This document shows positions 27,768-37,690 of a DNA stretch of 64,000 nt, one piece after another. Both the position numbers and the translations under genes were made by a program. Each line of letters opens with the position of its first letter. The stretch's first letter is position 1. A model generated the notes under the pieces. The model had not been told where the DNA came from. It saw only the letters and a list, made by a program, of their open reading frames with translations, and did not search any database. Source of the DNA: Bacillota bacterium (GTDB lineage: Bacteria > Bacillota > Proteinivoracia > UBA4975); assembly GCA_012523545.1 (NCBI GenBank), contig JAAYIH010000046.1, forward strand, positions 1 through 64,000, written 5' to 3'.

Positions 27768-27881
27768 TCAATGAGTGAAACCGGAATCCTGGACAGAGCC
27801 TGGGCGCCTGTTGGCAGCAGCCTGGGCCTTCAAGGCAGCCAATATTTCCGGGGGTACATCCCTTATCAAAATATCAGGCAT
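27768..27881 (-). pseudogene. Truncated FitA/VapB-like RHH antitoxin
   Basis: GGAGGG RBS then ATG; MPDILIRDVPPEILAALKAQAAANRRPGSVQDSGFTH*. Confidence 0.6.
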
Positions 27882-28036
27882 GACATACCCTCCTGACAAG
27901 CATGATAGCATTATGATAGCAAATGCGCAGGAAGATTGCCACTTTTACTTGCAGAATCCTCTTTTGCCGGTATCCCGTATGGGCTGTTTTACCAAACTGG
28001 CTCCTCATCCTCCGGGATAAGGAGCCAGATTCCTGT

Positions 28037-29404
28037 TTACACCATGTCTTCGGGACGAACCAGCCGGTCAAACTCTTCTGCCGTCAGGTAGCCCAGGCGC
28101 ACGGCGGCGTCCTTGAGGCGGATTCCCTCTTTATGGGCCAGCTTGGCAATGGCCGCCGCCTTTTCGTAGCCGATGTGGGGGTTGAGGGCGGTGACCAGCA
28201 TCAGGGAATTCTCCAGGTTCTCCCGCATTTTTTCCCTGTTGGGCTTTATGCCGGCAACGCAGTTTTTGTCAAAGGAAACCATGGCATCGGCCAGCAGGCG
28301 CACCGACTGGAGGAAATTATAAATGCACATGGGCATAAACACGTTGAGCTGGAAATTGCCCTGGGAAGCGCCAAAGGCGATGGCAGTGTCATTGGCCATG
28401 ACCTGGCAAGCCACCATGGTCAGGGCCTCGCTCTGGGTGGGGTTGACCTTCCCGGGCATGATGGAACTGCCGGGCTCGTTTTCGGGAATGAAGATTTCCC
28501 CAATCCCGCACCGGGGTCCGCTGGCCAGCCAGCGCACGTCGTTGGCGATCTTCATCAGGTCTGCAGCCAGTGCTTTGAGGGCGCCGTGGCAGTAAGCCAG
28601 AGGCGCCTTGCTGGTCAGAGAGTGGAACTTGTTCTTTGCCGTCACAAACCGGGTCCCCACTTCCCTGCTGATTTCCTCGGCAACCAGTTCGGCAAAGCCC
28701 TCAGGCGCGTTGAGACCGGTGCCCACGGCAGTGCCGCCCAGGGCCAGCTCCCGCAGATCCTCCATGGATTGCAGCACGTACTCCCGATCCTTGACCAGCA
28801 TATGCCGCCAGGCGCTTATTTCCTGGGAAAAGGCAATGGGCACGGCGTCCTGGAGGTGGGTGCGCCCGGTCTTGATAATGCCGGCGTTCTCCTCCTCCAG
28901 CCGGGCCATAGTATTTATAAGCCCCTCCAGAGCTGGCAGCAACCTGTTCTCCAGCTCCACAACGGCAGCGATGTGCATGGCAGTGGGAAAAGTGTCGTTG
29001 GAACTCTGGGACATGTTGACGTGGTCATTGGGGTGAACGGCCTTTTCCCCCATGATTTCATTGGCCCTGCGGGCCACCACTTCATTGACATTCATGTTGG
29101 TCTGGGTGCCGCTGCCTGTCTGCCACACCACCAGGGGAAAGTGCTCGTCCAATTTGCCCTGGCAAATTTCCCGGCAGACCTCCTCGATGGCCTGCAGCCT
29201 GGCATCGTCCAGGCGCCCCAGCTTGTTGTTGGTCCGGGCCGCCGCCTTCTTGAGGATGCCAAAGGCGCGGATAATTTCCAAGGGCATCTTTTCGGTGCCA
29301 ATGCGGAAGTTTTGCAGGCTGCGCTGGGTCTGGGCGCCCCACAGTTTGTCCGCCGGGACCTTGATTTCTCCCATGGTGTCCCTTTCGATTCTGAATTCCG
29401 TCAT
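28037..29404 (-). CDS. fumC: Class II fumarate hydratase
   Basis: [21 protein letters not shown]...[21 protein letters not shown]...[16 protein letters not shown]. Confidence 0.94.
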   Translation of the reverse strand: MTEFRIERDTMGEIKVPADKLWGAQTQRSLQNFRIGTEKMPLEIIRAFGILKKAAARTNNKLGRLDDARLQAIEEVCREICQGKLDEHFPLVVWQTGSGTQTNMNVNEVVARRANEIMGEKAVHPNDHVNMSQSSNDTFPTAMHIAAVVELENRLLPALEGLINTMARLEEENAGIIKTGRTHLQDAVPIAFSQEISAWRHMLVKDREYVLQSMEDLRELALGGTAVGTGLNAPEGFAELVAEEISREVGTRFVTAKNKFHSLTSKAPLAYCHGALKALAADLMKIANDVRWLASGPRCGIGEIFIPENEPGSSIMPGKVNPTQSEALTMVACQVMANDTAIAFGASQGNFQLNVFMPMCIYNFLQSVRLLADAMVSFDKNCVAGIKPNREKMRENLENSLMLVTALNPHIGYEKAAAIAKLAHKEGIRLKDAAVRLGYLTAEEFDRLVRPEDMV

Positions 29405-29464
29405 CCTTTTTCCTCCCTGTTCTGCGTTTTTCTGGTCCCAACCATTGGGCCCATTGCAACAAGT

Positions 29465-30493
29465 TTATGCTCCGGGCTGCACCGCGTCGGCCAGAAAGGC
29501 CCGCACCGCCTCTTCGGTGGTGGCCCAGGACGTAACAAGGCGAATGCAAGAGTGTTGGGCATCCACCCTGGACCAGACATAGAAGCCGTACTTCTGCTCC
29601 AACCGGGCAATGAGGCTGTTGGGCAGGATGGGAAAAATCTGGTTGGAAGGGGAATCGGTAAGGAAACGGTATCCCGCCGCAGCCAGGCCCGCGCGCAACA
29701 GCTCCGCCATCCTGTTGGCATGACTGGCCAGGGCAAAAAAGAGATCGTCCCGGAACAGCTCCAGGAACTGCAACCCCAGCAGCCTCCCCTTGGCCAGCAT
29801 GGCGCCCCTCTGCTTCATGACAAAGCGAAAGTCTTCTTTAAGTTGGGGGCGGCAAATCACCAGAGCCTCGCCAATGAGGGCGCCGTTCTTGGTGCCGCCT
29901 ATGTAAAAGGCATCCGTCAATTGAGCAATTGCCTCCAGGCTGAGGTCATTGCCCCGGGCGGTCAGGGCAGAGCCCAGCCGGGCCCCGTCTATGTATAAGT
30001 ATAGCTCATTATCCCGGCAAAATCTGCTCAGGTCTTCCAGTTCCGCCCTGCTGTAAATGGTACCGATTTCGGTAGAGTTGGAAATATAGACCAGCCTGGG
30101 CCTGACCATATGTTCATCGGTGTGAAAATCCAGGACCTCCCGGATTGCAGACGGAGTCAGCTTGCCCTCCCGGCCGGCCACGGCGATGACCTTGTGGCCG
30201 GTGGCCTCCACCGCCCCGGTCTCGTGGACGCAGACATGGCCGGTGTCGGCGGCAATAACCGCCTCGTGGGGACGCAAAAAGGCGGCAATGGCTGTGAAAT
30301 TGGTCTGGGTGCCCCCGGGCAGGAAGTGGATGTCGGCATCATGGCAGCCCATGCGCTCCCTGAGCAGCTCCGCCGCCTGGCGGGAGAACCTGTCCTCGCC
30401 GTAGCCCTCCTCCTGGATGAGGTTGGTATCCAGCAATGCCTGCAAAATCCTGGGATGGGCCCCTTCGCTGTAGTCGTTTTTAAAGCTGTACAT
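29465..30493 (-). CDS. Low-specificity threonine aldolase / beta-eliminating lyase family
   Basis: MYSFKNDYSEGAHPRILQALL...FLPGGTQTNFTAIAAFL...LYLYIDGARLGSAL...YIGGTKNGAL. Confidence 0.9.
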   Translation of the reverse strand: MYSFKNDYSEGAHPRILQALLDTNLIQEEGYGEDRFSRQAAELLRERMGCHDADIHFLPGGTQTNFTAIAAFLRPHEAVIAADTGHVCVHETGAVEATGHKVIAVAGREGKLTPSAIREVLDFHTDEHMVRPRLVYISNSTEIGTIYSRAELEDLSRFCRDNELYLYIDGARLGSALTARGNDLSLEAIAQLTDAFYIGGTKNGALIGEALVICRPQLKEDFRFVMKQRGAMLAKGRLLGLQFLELFRDDLFFALASHANRMAELLRAGLAAAGYRFLTDSPSNQIFPILPNSLIARLEQKYGFYVWSRVDAQHSCIRLVTSWATTEEAVRAFLADAVQPGA

Positions 30494-30525
30494 CGTCCTG
30501 CCTCCCGTTGGTCAAATCAGCGTTG

Positions 30526-30560
30526 TTGACAAACTAATTAAGCATATGTTAATATACTTA
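30526..30560 (+). promoter_or_regulatory. Promoter and candidate operator of arsR-like gene
   Basis: TTGACA (30526-30531), 18 nt, TAATAT (30550-30555); imperfect palindrome TAAGCATATGTTAATATACTTA (30539-30560) overlaps -10. Confidence 0.65.
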
Positions 30561-30593
30561 AGCAAGCACTTAAAACTATATGGAGGTATCCTT

Positions 30594-30935
30594 ATGCCCG
30601 CACTCTTGCCCATCCTCAAAGCCGTTGCCGATGAGACCAGGTACAACCTGGTCGAGCTCCTGCTCGCCCACGATTTCTGCGTCCAGGCCCTGGCCCAGCG
30701 GCTGCAGGTGTCCGAATCTGCGGTATCCCAGCATCTGAAAGTTCTCCGGGAAGCCGGAGTGGTCAGGGGGGAAAAGCGGGGCTATTTCACCCACTACCAG
30801 GTGGACCGGGATCTGCTGAAGCAAGCGGCAGCCCAGCTGGCGGCCCTGGCGGAAACGCCGCCCGCGTCCAGGGAATGCAAGGAACACTTCGCCGATGCCC
30901 ATTGTTGCAAAGGAAAAGAGAACAACTGCTGCTGA
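30594..30935 (+). CDS. ArsR-family HTH regulator with Cys-rich C-terminus
   Basis: LKAVADETRYNLVELLLAHDFCVQALAQRLQVSESAVSQHLKVLREAGVVRGEKRGYFTHYQVD...HCCKGKENNCC; GGAGG RBS. Confidence 0.9.
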   Translation: MPALLPILKAVADETRYNLVELLLAHDFCVQALAQRLQVSESAVSQHLKVLREAGVVRGEKRGYFTHYQVDRDLLKQAAAQLAALAETPPASRECKEHFADAHCCKGKENNCC

Positions 30936-31139
30936 CACAACCAGAATCAGCAAGTGACAGATACATTGGCTGTCCGCAGCCGTCTTGACGGTTTTGCGCC
31001 GGTATGCTACCTTTTGGGTAACGCCTGCCGAAGCAGGCAATATCCAGACTGGTAAAATCCACTTAATTATACCATGAAGGTATTGGCTTTCTCACGGAAA
31101 GCAGTACTGTCATGGTTTTTATTTTTGGGAGGGAATGAA

Positions 31140-31673
31140 ATGACCAACACCGCTGCAAAAAAAATAGTCCTGGCGGGGCTTTTCCTGGCCCTGGGCCTGC
31201 TGTTGCCCTTTTTGACCATGCAGATACCCAGCCTGGGCCAGGCTTTGCTGCCCATGCACATCCCCGTCCTCATGGCCGGCTTTGCCCTGGGCGGGCCCTG
31301 GGGGCTGCTCATTGGGCTGGTCACTCCGGTGCTGCGCAGCGTTCTCTTTGGCATGCCGCCCATGTTCCCCCACGCTGCGGCCATGAGCTTTGAACTGGCC
31401 GCCTACGGCCTGTTCACCGGCCTGCTCTATAAAGCGCTGCCCAGGAAAAACTGGTCGGTATACGTTGCCCTGGTCATCGCCATGATTGTGGGGCGAGTGG
31501 TGTGGGGAGCAGCCAGTTTGCTTATCTACGGGCTTCAGGGAAATCCGTTTACCGGGCAGATGTTTATCGCCGGAGCAGTCCTCAACGCCGTCCCCGGCAT
31601 TGTATTGCAACTGGTTTTAATTCCCCTGCTCGTCTTCGCTCTCCAGAGAGCCAGGCTGATGGCCAATGACTGA
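31140..31673 (+). CDS. ECF transporter S component (substrate-binding membrane subunit)
   Basis: LAGLFLALGLLLPFLTMQIPSLGQALLPMHIPVLMAGFALGGPWGLLIGLVTPVLRSVLFGMPPMFPHAAAMSFELAAYGL. Confidence 0.82.
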   Translation: MTNTAAKKIVLAGLFLALGLLLPFLTMQIPSLGQALLPMHIPVLMAGFALGGPWGLLIGLVTPVLRSVLFGMPPMFPHAAAMSFELAAYGLFTGLLYKALPRKNWSVYVALVIAMIVGRVVWGAASLLIYGLQGNPFTGQMFIAGAVLNAVPGIVLQLVLIPLLVFALQRARLMAND

Positions 31674-32718
31674 CGAACTGTTGTCTGTACTCGAGAAGCA
31701 CGCCCGGCAATATCCCGGCCTGCAGGTCCGGGATGCCGCCAAGCTGCTTTATCAGAACGAGCTGGGGCCCGGGCACATGATTAAATCCGCAAACGACAGC
31801 CTGCGGCGCCTGGAGGCGGAACTTCCCGGCGCCCCGGCTGTCCCCTTTCTCTTTGAAGACATCGGCAACGGCCTCTGCCGCCTTCACCTGGGGGGCCTTA
31901 AGGAACGCGAAATTGCACCGGCCACCGTCAACCGCTTTTTCATCTTCACCGCCAACACCCATCAGGGCAGCATAGCCGGGCTGGAAGAAAAACTGGCCGT
32001 CCTGGCCGGGGCATGCCGGAAGGGGGACCTCCCCCTCCCCGTCGGTGAAGTTGAAGCCTTTATCCGGGACTGGAGCCGGCAGGGGTACCCGCCCGTCAGC
32101 CACAGCCCCGAATACCGCCGCCTGTACGCGCCGGCCTATCGGGTGGTCAAGGCGGTGTTCCGGGATTATTTCCCCCTCTTCGACCGCATCGACGCACTGT
32201 TGAAGGCCGGGGGCGCCGTCAACGTAGCCATTGACGGCATGAGCGGATCCGGCAAAAGCAGTCTGGCCGCCCTGTTGCAACAGATATATGACTGCAACGT
32301 CTTCCACATGGACGATTTCTTCCTGCCCCAGGCCATGAAGACTCCCCGGCGCCTGAGCCAACCCGGAGGCAATGTGCACCACGAGCGCTTCCGCCGGGAA
32401 GTGCTGGCGCCCCTGAGCACGGGACGCCCCTTTTGCTACCGGCCCTTTGACTGCCGCAGCCAGAGCCTGGGGGATGCTGTGTGCATCGAGCCCAAGCAAC
32501 TGAATATAGTGGAGGGCGCGTACTGCCTGCATCCTGCTTTGGCCGACGCTTACCAGCTCAGGGTGTTCATGCAGGTCGGCCCCGAAACACAAAGGGCCCG
32601 CATCCTGCAACGGAACGGACCGGCAATGTACCAACGCTTTTTGGAAGAATGGGTACCCCTGGAAAACATGTATTTCCAGGCATACAAAATTAAAGACCAG
32701 TGCGACCTGGTCTTTTGA
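31666..32718 (+). CDS. Uridine kinase-like P-loop kinase with unassigned N-terminal domain
   Basis: NVAIDGMSGSGKSSLAALLQQIYDCNVFHMDDFFLP...GGNVHHERFRREVLAPL; start overlaps the ECF S stop. Confidence 0.78.
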   Translation: MTDELLSVLEKHARQYPGLQVRDAAKLLYQNELGPGHMIKSANDSLRRLEAELPGAPAVPFLFEDIGNGLCRLHLGGLKEREIAPATVNRFFIFTANTHQGSIAGLEEKLAVLAGACRKGDLPLPVGEVEAFIRDWSRQGYPPVSHSPEYRRLYAPAYRVVKAVFRDYFPLFDRIDALLKAGGAVNVAIDGMSGSGKSSLAALLQQIYDCNVFHMDDFFLPQAMKTPRRLSQPGGNVHHERFRREVLAPLSTGRPFCYRPFDCRSQSLGDAVCIEPKQLNIVEGAYCLHPALADAYQLRVFMQVGPETQRARILQRNGPAMYQRFLEEWVPLENMYFQAYKIKDQCDLVF

Positions 32719-32744
32719 GAACTGTAACACCGGGGACCGCCGTC

Positions 32745-33167
32745 TCAACGGAGACAGCCGGAATCGTCCCCGGTGTTGCAATATTCAACAGCCAGCTGGA
32801 TGTATTCATTAAGGGTAAGGTCCCGGACGCCGGCCACCCTGACATTGCACCGGTTTACGGGAATGAGGATCTTTTGGGCGGGACTGCGGGCGATGGCCAG
32901 GGCCATGGCCGGCGTGATTTCCCCCAGAAAAGCATCGGCCAGGATAATGCCCAGGGGACCGATGATGATATCTGCATCGCGGCAGTTTACGATGACGGGG
33001 TTTTCGCCGGTGGCCCCCTGGTCGGCGCCGGCTTTGAGCATGCCCGCCGTAGCTATGCTGTTGGTGCCGATGGCCAGCACCTTCTGTTCCGGCAAGCTCT
33101 GTTTCAGCTGTTTGACGATGCTGGCCCCAATCTTTCCGCCCTGTCCGTCTATTACCACCACTTTCAC
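32745..33167 (-). CDS. DUF3842 family protein
   Basis: MKVVVIDGQGGKIGASIVKQLKQSLPEQKVLAIGTNSIATAGMLKAGADQGATGENPVIVN. Confidence 0.7.
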   Translation of the reverse strand: MKVVVIDGQGGKIGASIVKQLKQSLPEQKVLAIGTNSIATAGMLKAGADQGATGENPVIVNCRDADIIIGPLGIILADAFLGEITPAMALAIARSPAQKILIPVNRCNVRVAGVRDLTLNEYIQLAVEYCNTGDDSGCLR

Positions 33168-34372
33168 TGCTTTTCCCCCTCCTTTTCCCTTTGTTCCGGC
33201 AAACGGGGCACATAATCGTGATCCACAGTGATAATTCCCCGGTAGCCGGGATTCAGCGCTTTCAGCCTGGCCTGGATCTCGTCCAGGAGTTCACCGTCAG
33301 CCATGGGAAAATCATGGGGCACTTCGACGTCGAAAATCAGGGTGGTGCGGGAAATCCCCCAGACCACCCGGAAGTCGTGCATGCCGATTTGCGGTGAAAT
33401 CTCCCTGAGCAGCTCCGCCACAGTTTGCCGCAGGGCACAGGTTTTCTCGTCATCGACGTCAACGGGGTCCATGTGCACCACCAGGTCGATGCCCAGGTCT
33501 TCTTTAACGTCCCGCTCAATACCGTCGATTATTTCATGGCTTACCATTACGTTCTGGCTGGAAGGCACCTCGCAGTGAACCGAAGCAAAGATGTTGCCGC
33601 CGCCGTAGTTGTGCACCGCCAAATCGTGGATGCCCAGAATGCCCTCATAGCTCAAAATCTTGGCGTAAATCGCATCCACCAGTTCTTTATCCGGCGCCGT
33701 GCCCAGGAGGGGGCTGCTGGTTTCGCTGACCAGCTTCAAGCCGGAAATGACGATGAAAACGGCAACAATTGCACCCAGGTACCCGTCCAGATTGATTCCG
33801 ATCCCCCGGGACAAAAGCAGACCCGCCAGGACTGCTGCCGTGGAAAGCACATCATTGCGGCTGTCCGTCCCGGCTGCAACAAGAGTGGCGGATTGAATCT
33901 TCTTCCCGATGTGCTTATAAAAGCGGGCCTGCCAAAGCTTGAGCAGGATTGAAACAACCAGGGCAAAGACCAGGACATAGCTGAACTGAACCTCTTCCGG
34001 AGCAATGATCTTGAGCACAGAGCTGTATACCAATTGCCCGCCGAGAATTATCACGATTAAAGAAATGATGAGGCCGGAAATGTGTTCGATGCGGGCATGG
34101 CCAAAGGGATGCCGGGCATCGGCGGGCTTGCCTGAGAGCCTAAACCCTAACAGGGCGACCAACGAGGAACCGCAATCCGTAAGGTTGTTGACGGCATCGG
34201 CGGTGACGGCGATGCTGTTGAACAGCGTCCCCACCGTTATTTTTACGGCGAAGAGCAGGAGGTTGGACACAATGCCGGCCAGTCCCGCAAAGGCGCCGTA
34301 ACGCCGGCGCACCCGGGGATCGCTTATATTCTTATGGTCTTTTACAAAGAGCCTGATAAGAATGCCGGTCAT
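33164..34372 (-). CDS. Cation diffusion facilitator transporter
   Basis: AVTADAVNNLTDCGSSLVALLGFRLSGKPADARHPFGHARIEHISGL; CDF TM and C-terminal domains; AAGGAGGTG RBS. Confidence 0.9.
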   Translation of the reverse strand: MTGILIRLFVKDHKNISDPRVRRRYGAFAGLAGIVSNLLLFAVKITVGTLFNSIAVTADAVNNLTDCGSSLVALLGFRLSGKPADARHPFGHARIEHISGLIISLIVIILGGQLVYSSVLKIIAPEEVQFSYVLVFALVVSILLKLWQARFYKHIGKKIQSATLVAAGTDSRNDVLSTAAVLAGLLLSRGIGINLDGYLGAIVAVFIVISGLKLVSETSSPLLGTAPDKELVDAIYAKILSYEGILGIHDLAVHNYGGGNIFASVHCEVPSSQNVMVSHEIIDGIERDVKEDLGIDLVVHMDPVDVDDEKTCALRQTVAELLREISPQIGMHDFRVVWGISRTTLIFDVEVPHDFPMADGELLDEIQARLKALNPGYRGIITVDHDYVPRLPEQREKEGEKQ

Positions 34373-34404
34373 GCCGGCACCTCCTTTCCCGGCCCACTGC
34401 AAGA

Positions 34405-35248
34405 CTAAGCGAGCACGACGAAAAACTGCCAGTTATACAGCAGCGCAATTAACGCGGCCAGCATGAGCACCGTCACCAGGGAAAACGCCCTTTGCCCCGG
34501 GGAAGCGGTACTCTTTTTACGGCCAACCGCCAGGGCAACGGCCAGGCAGGCGGCAATGGCAGCCAGGGGATAGTTGAGGAGGATGTGGGGCTTAACTTCG
34601 GCAAAGGAGCGGAAGTTATCCACCAGCATGCGCACTATCAGAATTGCATTGTTGGCCAGAAGGGCCTCCCGCACAATACCAGCAGAGGGATGAGCTTGTT
34701 CAGGCGCCGGGGCTGTTGCCTGCCCCGGCGTTTCATTTTGCCGATAAACAACGCAATGGGGGCAAATCGCGGGGTGAAGTATAGACGATGTCAAACAAAT
34801 AATCCTCAAAGCCGGCGGTATGATGCATGATATCCAGCACCGTAATGGAGGTTTCGTACTTCAGTTTGGTGAGGAAACCGGGAGGCAGGTACCCCCGGAT
34901 ATCCGCCTCCAGGTCCAGCCTGCCCTGTTCAGCCAGGCGCATTAGCGTGACGTAGACAAAGAGCTTGCTGATGGAGCCGTACTCAAACACAGTGCGGGCA
35001 GGATCCACGGCCAGCTTGTTTTCAACGTCGGCGTACCCGTACCCCTTGGACAGGATAATTTCGCCATCCTTGACCAGGACCACCGCCGCTCCCGGCGCGC
35101 TCCTGCCGATATACTGCTCCATGTACTCGTCGACAAATGCTTCCAGTTCCGCAAAGGAGATGCCCGACGGAGTCTCCCGGGCAGCAAGGGCCGTTGCCGG
35201 AGTGACGGCCAGGCAGGCCAATACAAGGAGGCAGACCAACCTTTTCAA
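34405..35248 (-). pseudogene. Serine hydrolase (beta-lactamase/PBP4* family) with internal deletion and frameshift
   Basis: N-term 34733-35248: signal peptide, PGAAVVLVKDGEIILSKGYGYADVENK...EYGSISKLFVYVTLMRL...DIMHHTAGFEDYLFD then early stop; C-term TM tail 34405-~34730 in another frame (LLANNAILIVRMLVDNF...FSLVTVLMLAALIALLYNWQFFVVLA). Confidence 0.65.
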
Positions 35249-35385
35249 GACTCAAACTCCCCTTTACCCATTATTGGCGCTCCCCGGCCAGGCTGGCCGG
35301 AAGCAGCGCCTGTCAGCACTCGGTCCGGGTTATGCAACCGGACGGCGGGAAATGACCCGCCGGCCGGGCGGTGCTGTTTCCTGCC

Positions 35386-36045
35386 TTATTTCCGAATCAG
35401 GGCGATTATCCTGTCCTTGCAGAGCACTCCCAGCACAGCCAATACCGACGCCGCCGCCAGCACCGCCACAGCAACTGCGGTATTTTCCTGCTGAAAACTG
35501 GCGCCGATGAAGCTGGACCCAACCAGGGCGGGCAGCCGGCCAGCAACAGAAAGCAACAAAAACCTCCCCGCCGGGACAGGAGTCAAACCGGCCGCGTAGG
35601 CGAGGACGTCCTTGGGCAGCCCGGGGAGCAAAAAGAGCAGAAACATGACGGCTTCGGATCTGGGCCCCCCGACCAGTTTCTGCAACTGCGCCAGCCGCTT
35701 TTTGGGCACGATTTTTTTTACAATCTCGTAGCCCAGCCAGCGGGCCAAAAAAAAGTTCAGCGCCGAGCCAATGGTCACCCCGATGATGAGGTAAAGACTC
35801 CCCCAAAAAACGCCGTAAATATAGCCGCCGGCAATTTGCACAATTTCACCGGGGACGGCGGCCACCACAACCTGGAAGACCTGAAAACCTATGAAAATGA
35901 GGATGCCCGCAAGCCCCCGGGATTCGATGTACCGCTTCAGTTCCTGCCGGCGGGAAAAGAGTTCGGACACCCGGGGGCCAAAAACTGCGGACAGGTATAT
36001 TATCAGCCCGATAAAACTTACCAGGGCGGCAATGCGCAATCCCAT
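35386..36045 (-). CDS. TVP38/TMEM64 (VTT-domain) membrane protein
   Basis: AAVPGEIVQIAGGYIYGVFWGSLYLIIGVTIGSALNFFLARWLGYE. Confidence 0.85.
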   Translation of the reverse strand: MGLRIAALVSFIGLIIYLSAVFGPRVSELFSRRQELKRYIESRGLAGILIFIGFQVFQVVVAAVPGEIVQIAGGYIYGVFWGSLYLIIGVTIGSALNFFLARWLGYEIVKKIVPKKRLAQLQKLVGGPRSEAVMFLLFLLPGLPKDVLAYAAGLTPVPAGRFLLLSVAGRLPALVGSSFIGASFQQENTAVAVAVLAAASVLAVLGVLCKDRIIALIRK

Positions 36046-36185
36046 GCCCAGCTTATGCTTGCTGCCGATCCCTACCGCCTCCTCTGGCGTTCAAAGCATT
36101 TTAATTATTATACCACATCCCCCTGACCCTAAAGAAACAGCCCGGCAGCGCCGGAATCCCGGGTCAAGGCCGCCGGGCCAAACTG

Positions 36186-37451
36186 CTAACTCCAAATCAG
36201 CCAGATGAGAATATAACCGGTGGTCACCGCTGTCAGGGTAAAGGGGACGCCGATCTTCATGAACTCGCCGGCCCTGACCTGATGGCCTTCCTTCTTGAGG
36301 ATGCCCAGGGCAGCGATGTTGGCGGAAGCCCCGATGGGCGTGAGGTTGCCGCCCAGGGTGGCCCCGGCCAGCAATCCGAAATAAAGCAGTTTTGGCTCCA
36401 CCCCCATAATTGCGGCCAGACCGCTGACCACCGGCAACATGGTCGCCACATAGGGTATGTTGTCGATGAAGGCGGAGACGAGAACCGAAACCCACAGAAT
36501 CATGCTGTAAATTACAAAGACGTTGTCGCTGACCCGGCTGAACATCTTGCTGATGTCCGCCACCACGCCCGCCTCGGTGATGCCGCCCACCACGATAAAG
36601 AGGCCCGTCAACAGAGCGATGGTAAAGAAATCGATCTCCCGGATAATCCCGGCCGCTCCGCGCCAGTCCCCGCCGACCAGGCCCTTGCGCAGCAACCCCG
36701 CGGCAAAGAGAAGCATGCAGATGAGACCGTTGGTAACTGCAGGCTTGTCGGGCACAAAGGAAGCCAAAATCAGCAGCACCACCATGCCCGCCAGCAAAAA
36801 GCTGGGGAAATAGTCCCGGACCTCGGTTGTGGCCAGGCTGTTGATGGGCTGGTTATACCTGCGGAATATCCAGAGCAACACCAGGGTGGCCATGATGGCG
36901 CCGGCCTGCACCACCCAAAACAAGCCCGGCTTTCCGTCCAAAATGAAGAAGTCCAAAAAATCCAACCCGGCATGGCCGCCCAGGAGGATGGAGGTAGCAT
37001 CCCCCACCAGGGTGGCGGCGCCCTGCAGGTTGGAAGCGACGGAGATGGCAATGATACCGGGCACCGGCGATATTTTCAGTTTCCTGGCGATAGACAAAGC
37101 CACCGGGGCCACCATCAGCACCGTGGCTACATTGTCTATAAACGCAGAAATTATGCCGGCAAAGAGGGCCAGGAACACAAGGGCCCACTTGACGTTGGGA
37201 GTGTGCCGGATGAGCAGGTCTGCCAGTCTGGCCGGCATTCTCGACTCTATGAACAGGGTGACAATTCCCATGGTGCCGGCAATCATCATGATTACATTCC
37301 AGTCCACAGCGGCCAATACCTGATCCCGGGGCATAATCCCCAGCAGAACAAAAATCAGGGCGGAAGTCAGGGCTATGTGCGCCCTCCATCTGGGGAAAAG
37401 CAGCAGTGACGCATACGTTACTATGAACAGGACAATGGCGCAGGTTTTCAA
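36186..37451 (-). CDS. ArsB/NhaD-like (SLC13/IT superfamily) anion or Na+/H+ permease
   Basis: 421 aa; DWNVIMMIAGTMGIVTLFIESRMPARLADLLI...ISAFIDNVATVLMVAPVALSIAR; AFIDNIPYVATMLP. Confidence 0.82.
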   Translation of the reverse strand: MKTCAIVLFIVTYASLLLFPRWRAHIALTSALIFVLLGIMPRDQVLAAVDWNVIMMIAGTMGIVTLFIESRMPARLADLLIRHTPNVKWALVFLALFAGIISAFIDNVATVLMVAPVALSIARKLKISPVPGIIAISVASNLQGAATLVGDATSILLGGHAGLDFLDFFILDGKPGLFWVVQAGAIMATLVLLWIFRRYNQPINSLATTEVRDYFPSFLLAGMVVLLILASFVPDKPAVTNGLICMLLFAAGLLRKGLVGGDWRGAAGIIREIDFFTIALLTGLFIVVGGITEAGVVADISKMFSRVSDNVFVIYSMILWVSVLVSAFIDNIPYVATMLPVVSGLAAIMGVEPKLLYFGLLAGATLGGNLTPIGASANIAALGILKKEGHQVRAGEFMKIGVPFTLTAVTTGYILIWLIWS

Positions 37452-37497
37452 AGCGATTCTCCTTTTTTCGCGGTGCTAATACTTGTCCATCCAAAAA

Positions 37498-37526
37498 ATT
37501 ATACCTTACCGCCAATTTACCTTCAA
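37498..37526 (-). promoter_or_regulatory. SigA-type promoter for permease
   Basis: Minus TTGAAG - 17 nt - TATAAT. Confidence 0.6.
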
Positions 37527-37660
37527 CTTTTTGAAAAAAGTACTTCCCTTCGGGTAAACCTTCCCGGCGGCCCGCAGGCACCAACTACGGCGAAACATCA
37601 GCGCCATGACCTGAGCATCGGTAAGAAGCAGGAATAATCTGCATACAACCCCATAAGGAA

Positions 37661-37690
37661 AACCGGCAGAAACCCTGCCGGTTTTTTTTA
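37661..37690. terminator. Terminator-like hairpin
   Basis: aaaaccggcagaaaccctgccggtttttttt. Confidence 0.75.

Noticed and set aside
27923-29998. 691-aa plus-strand ORF antisense to fumC and the threonine aldolase gene
   Set aside because: Shadow ORF of high-GC coding DNA; the opposite frames encode clear conserved enzymes.
30940-31139. Leader of the ECF S-component gene as a riboswitch
   Set aside because: Contains small hairpins (e.g. gcctgccgaagcaggc) but I could not match any known vitamin riboswitch consensus by eye; needs Rfam/cmscan.
36282-37409. 375-aa plus-strand ORF rich in His/Gln/Gly
   Set aside because: Antisense to the ArsB/NhaD-like permease; composition is typical of the reverse complement of TM codons.
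37500-37660. Possible structured leader upstream of the permease
   Set aside because: A good promoter (TTGAAG-17-TATAAT) lies at 37498-37526, so most of this region is upstream of the likely transcript start.
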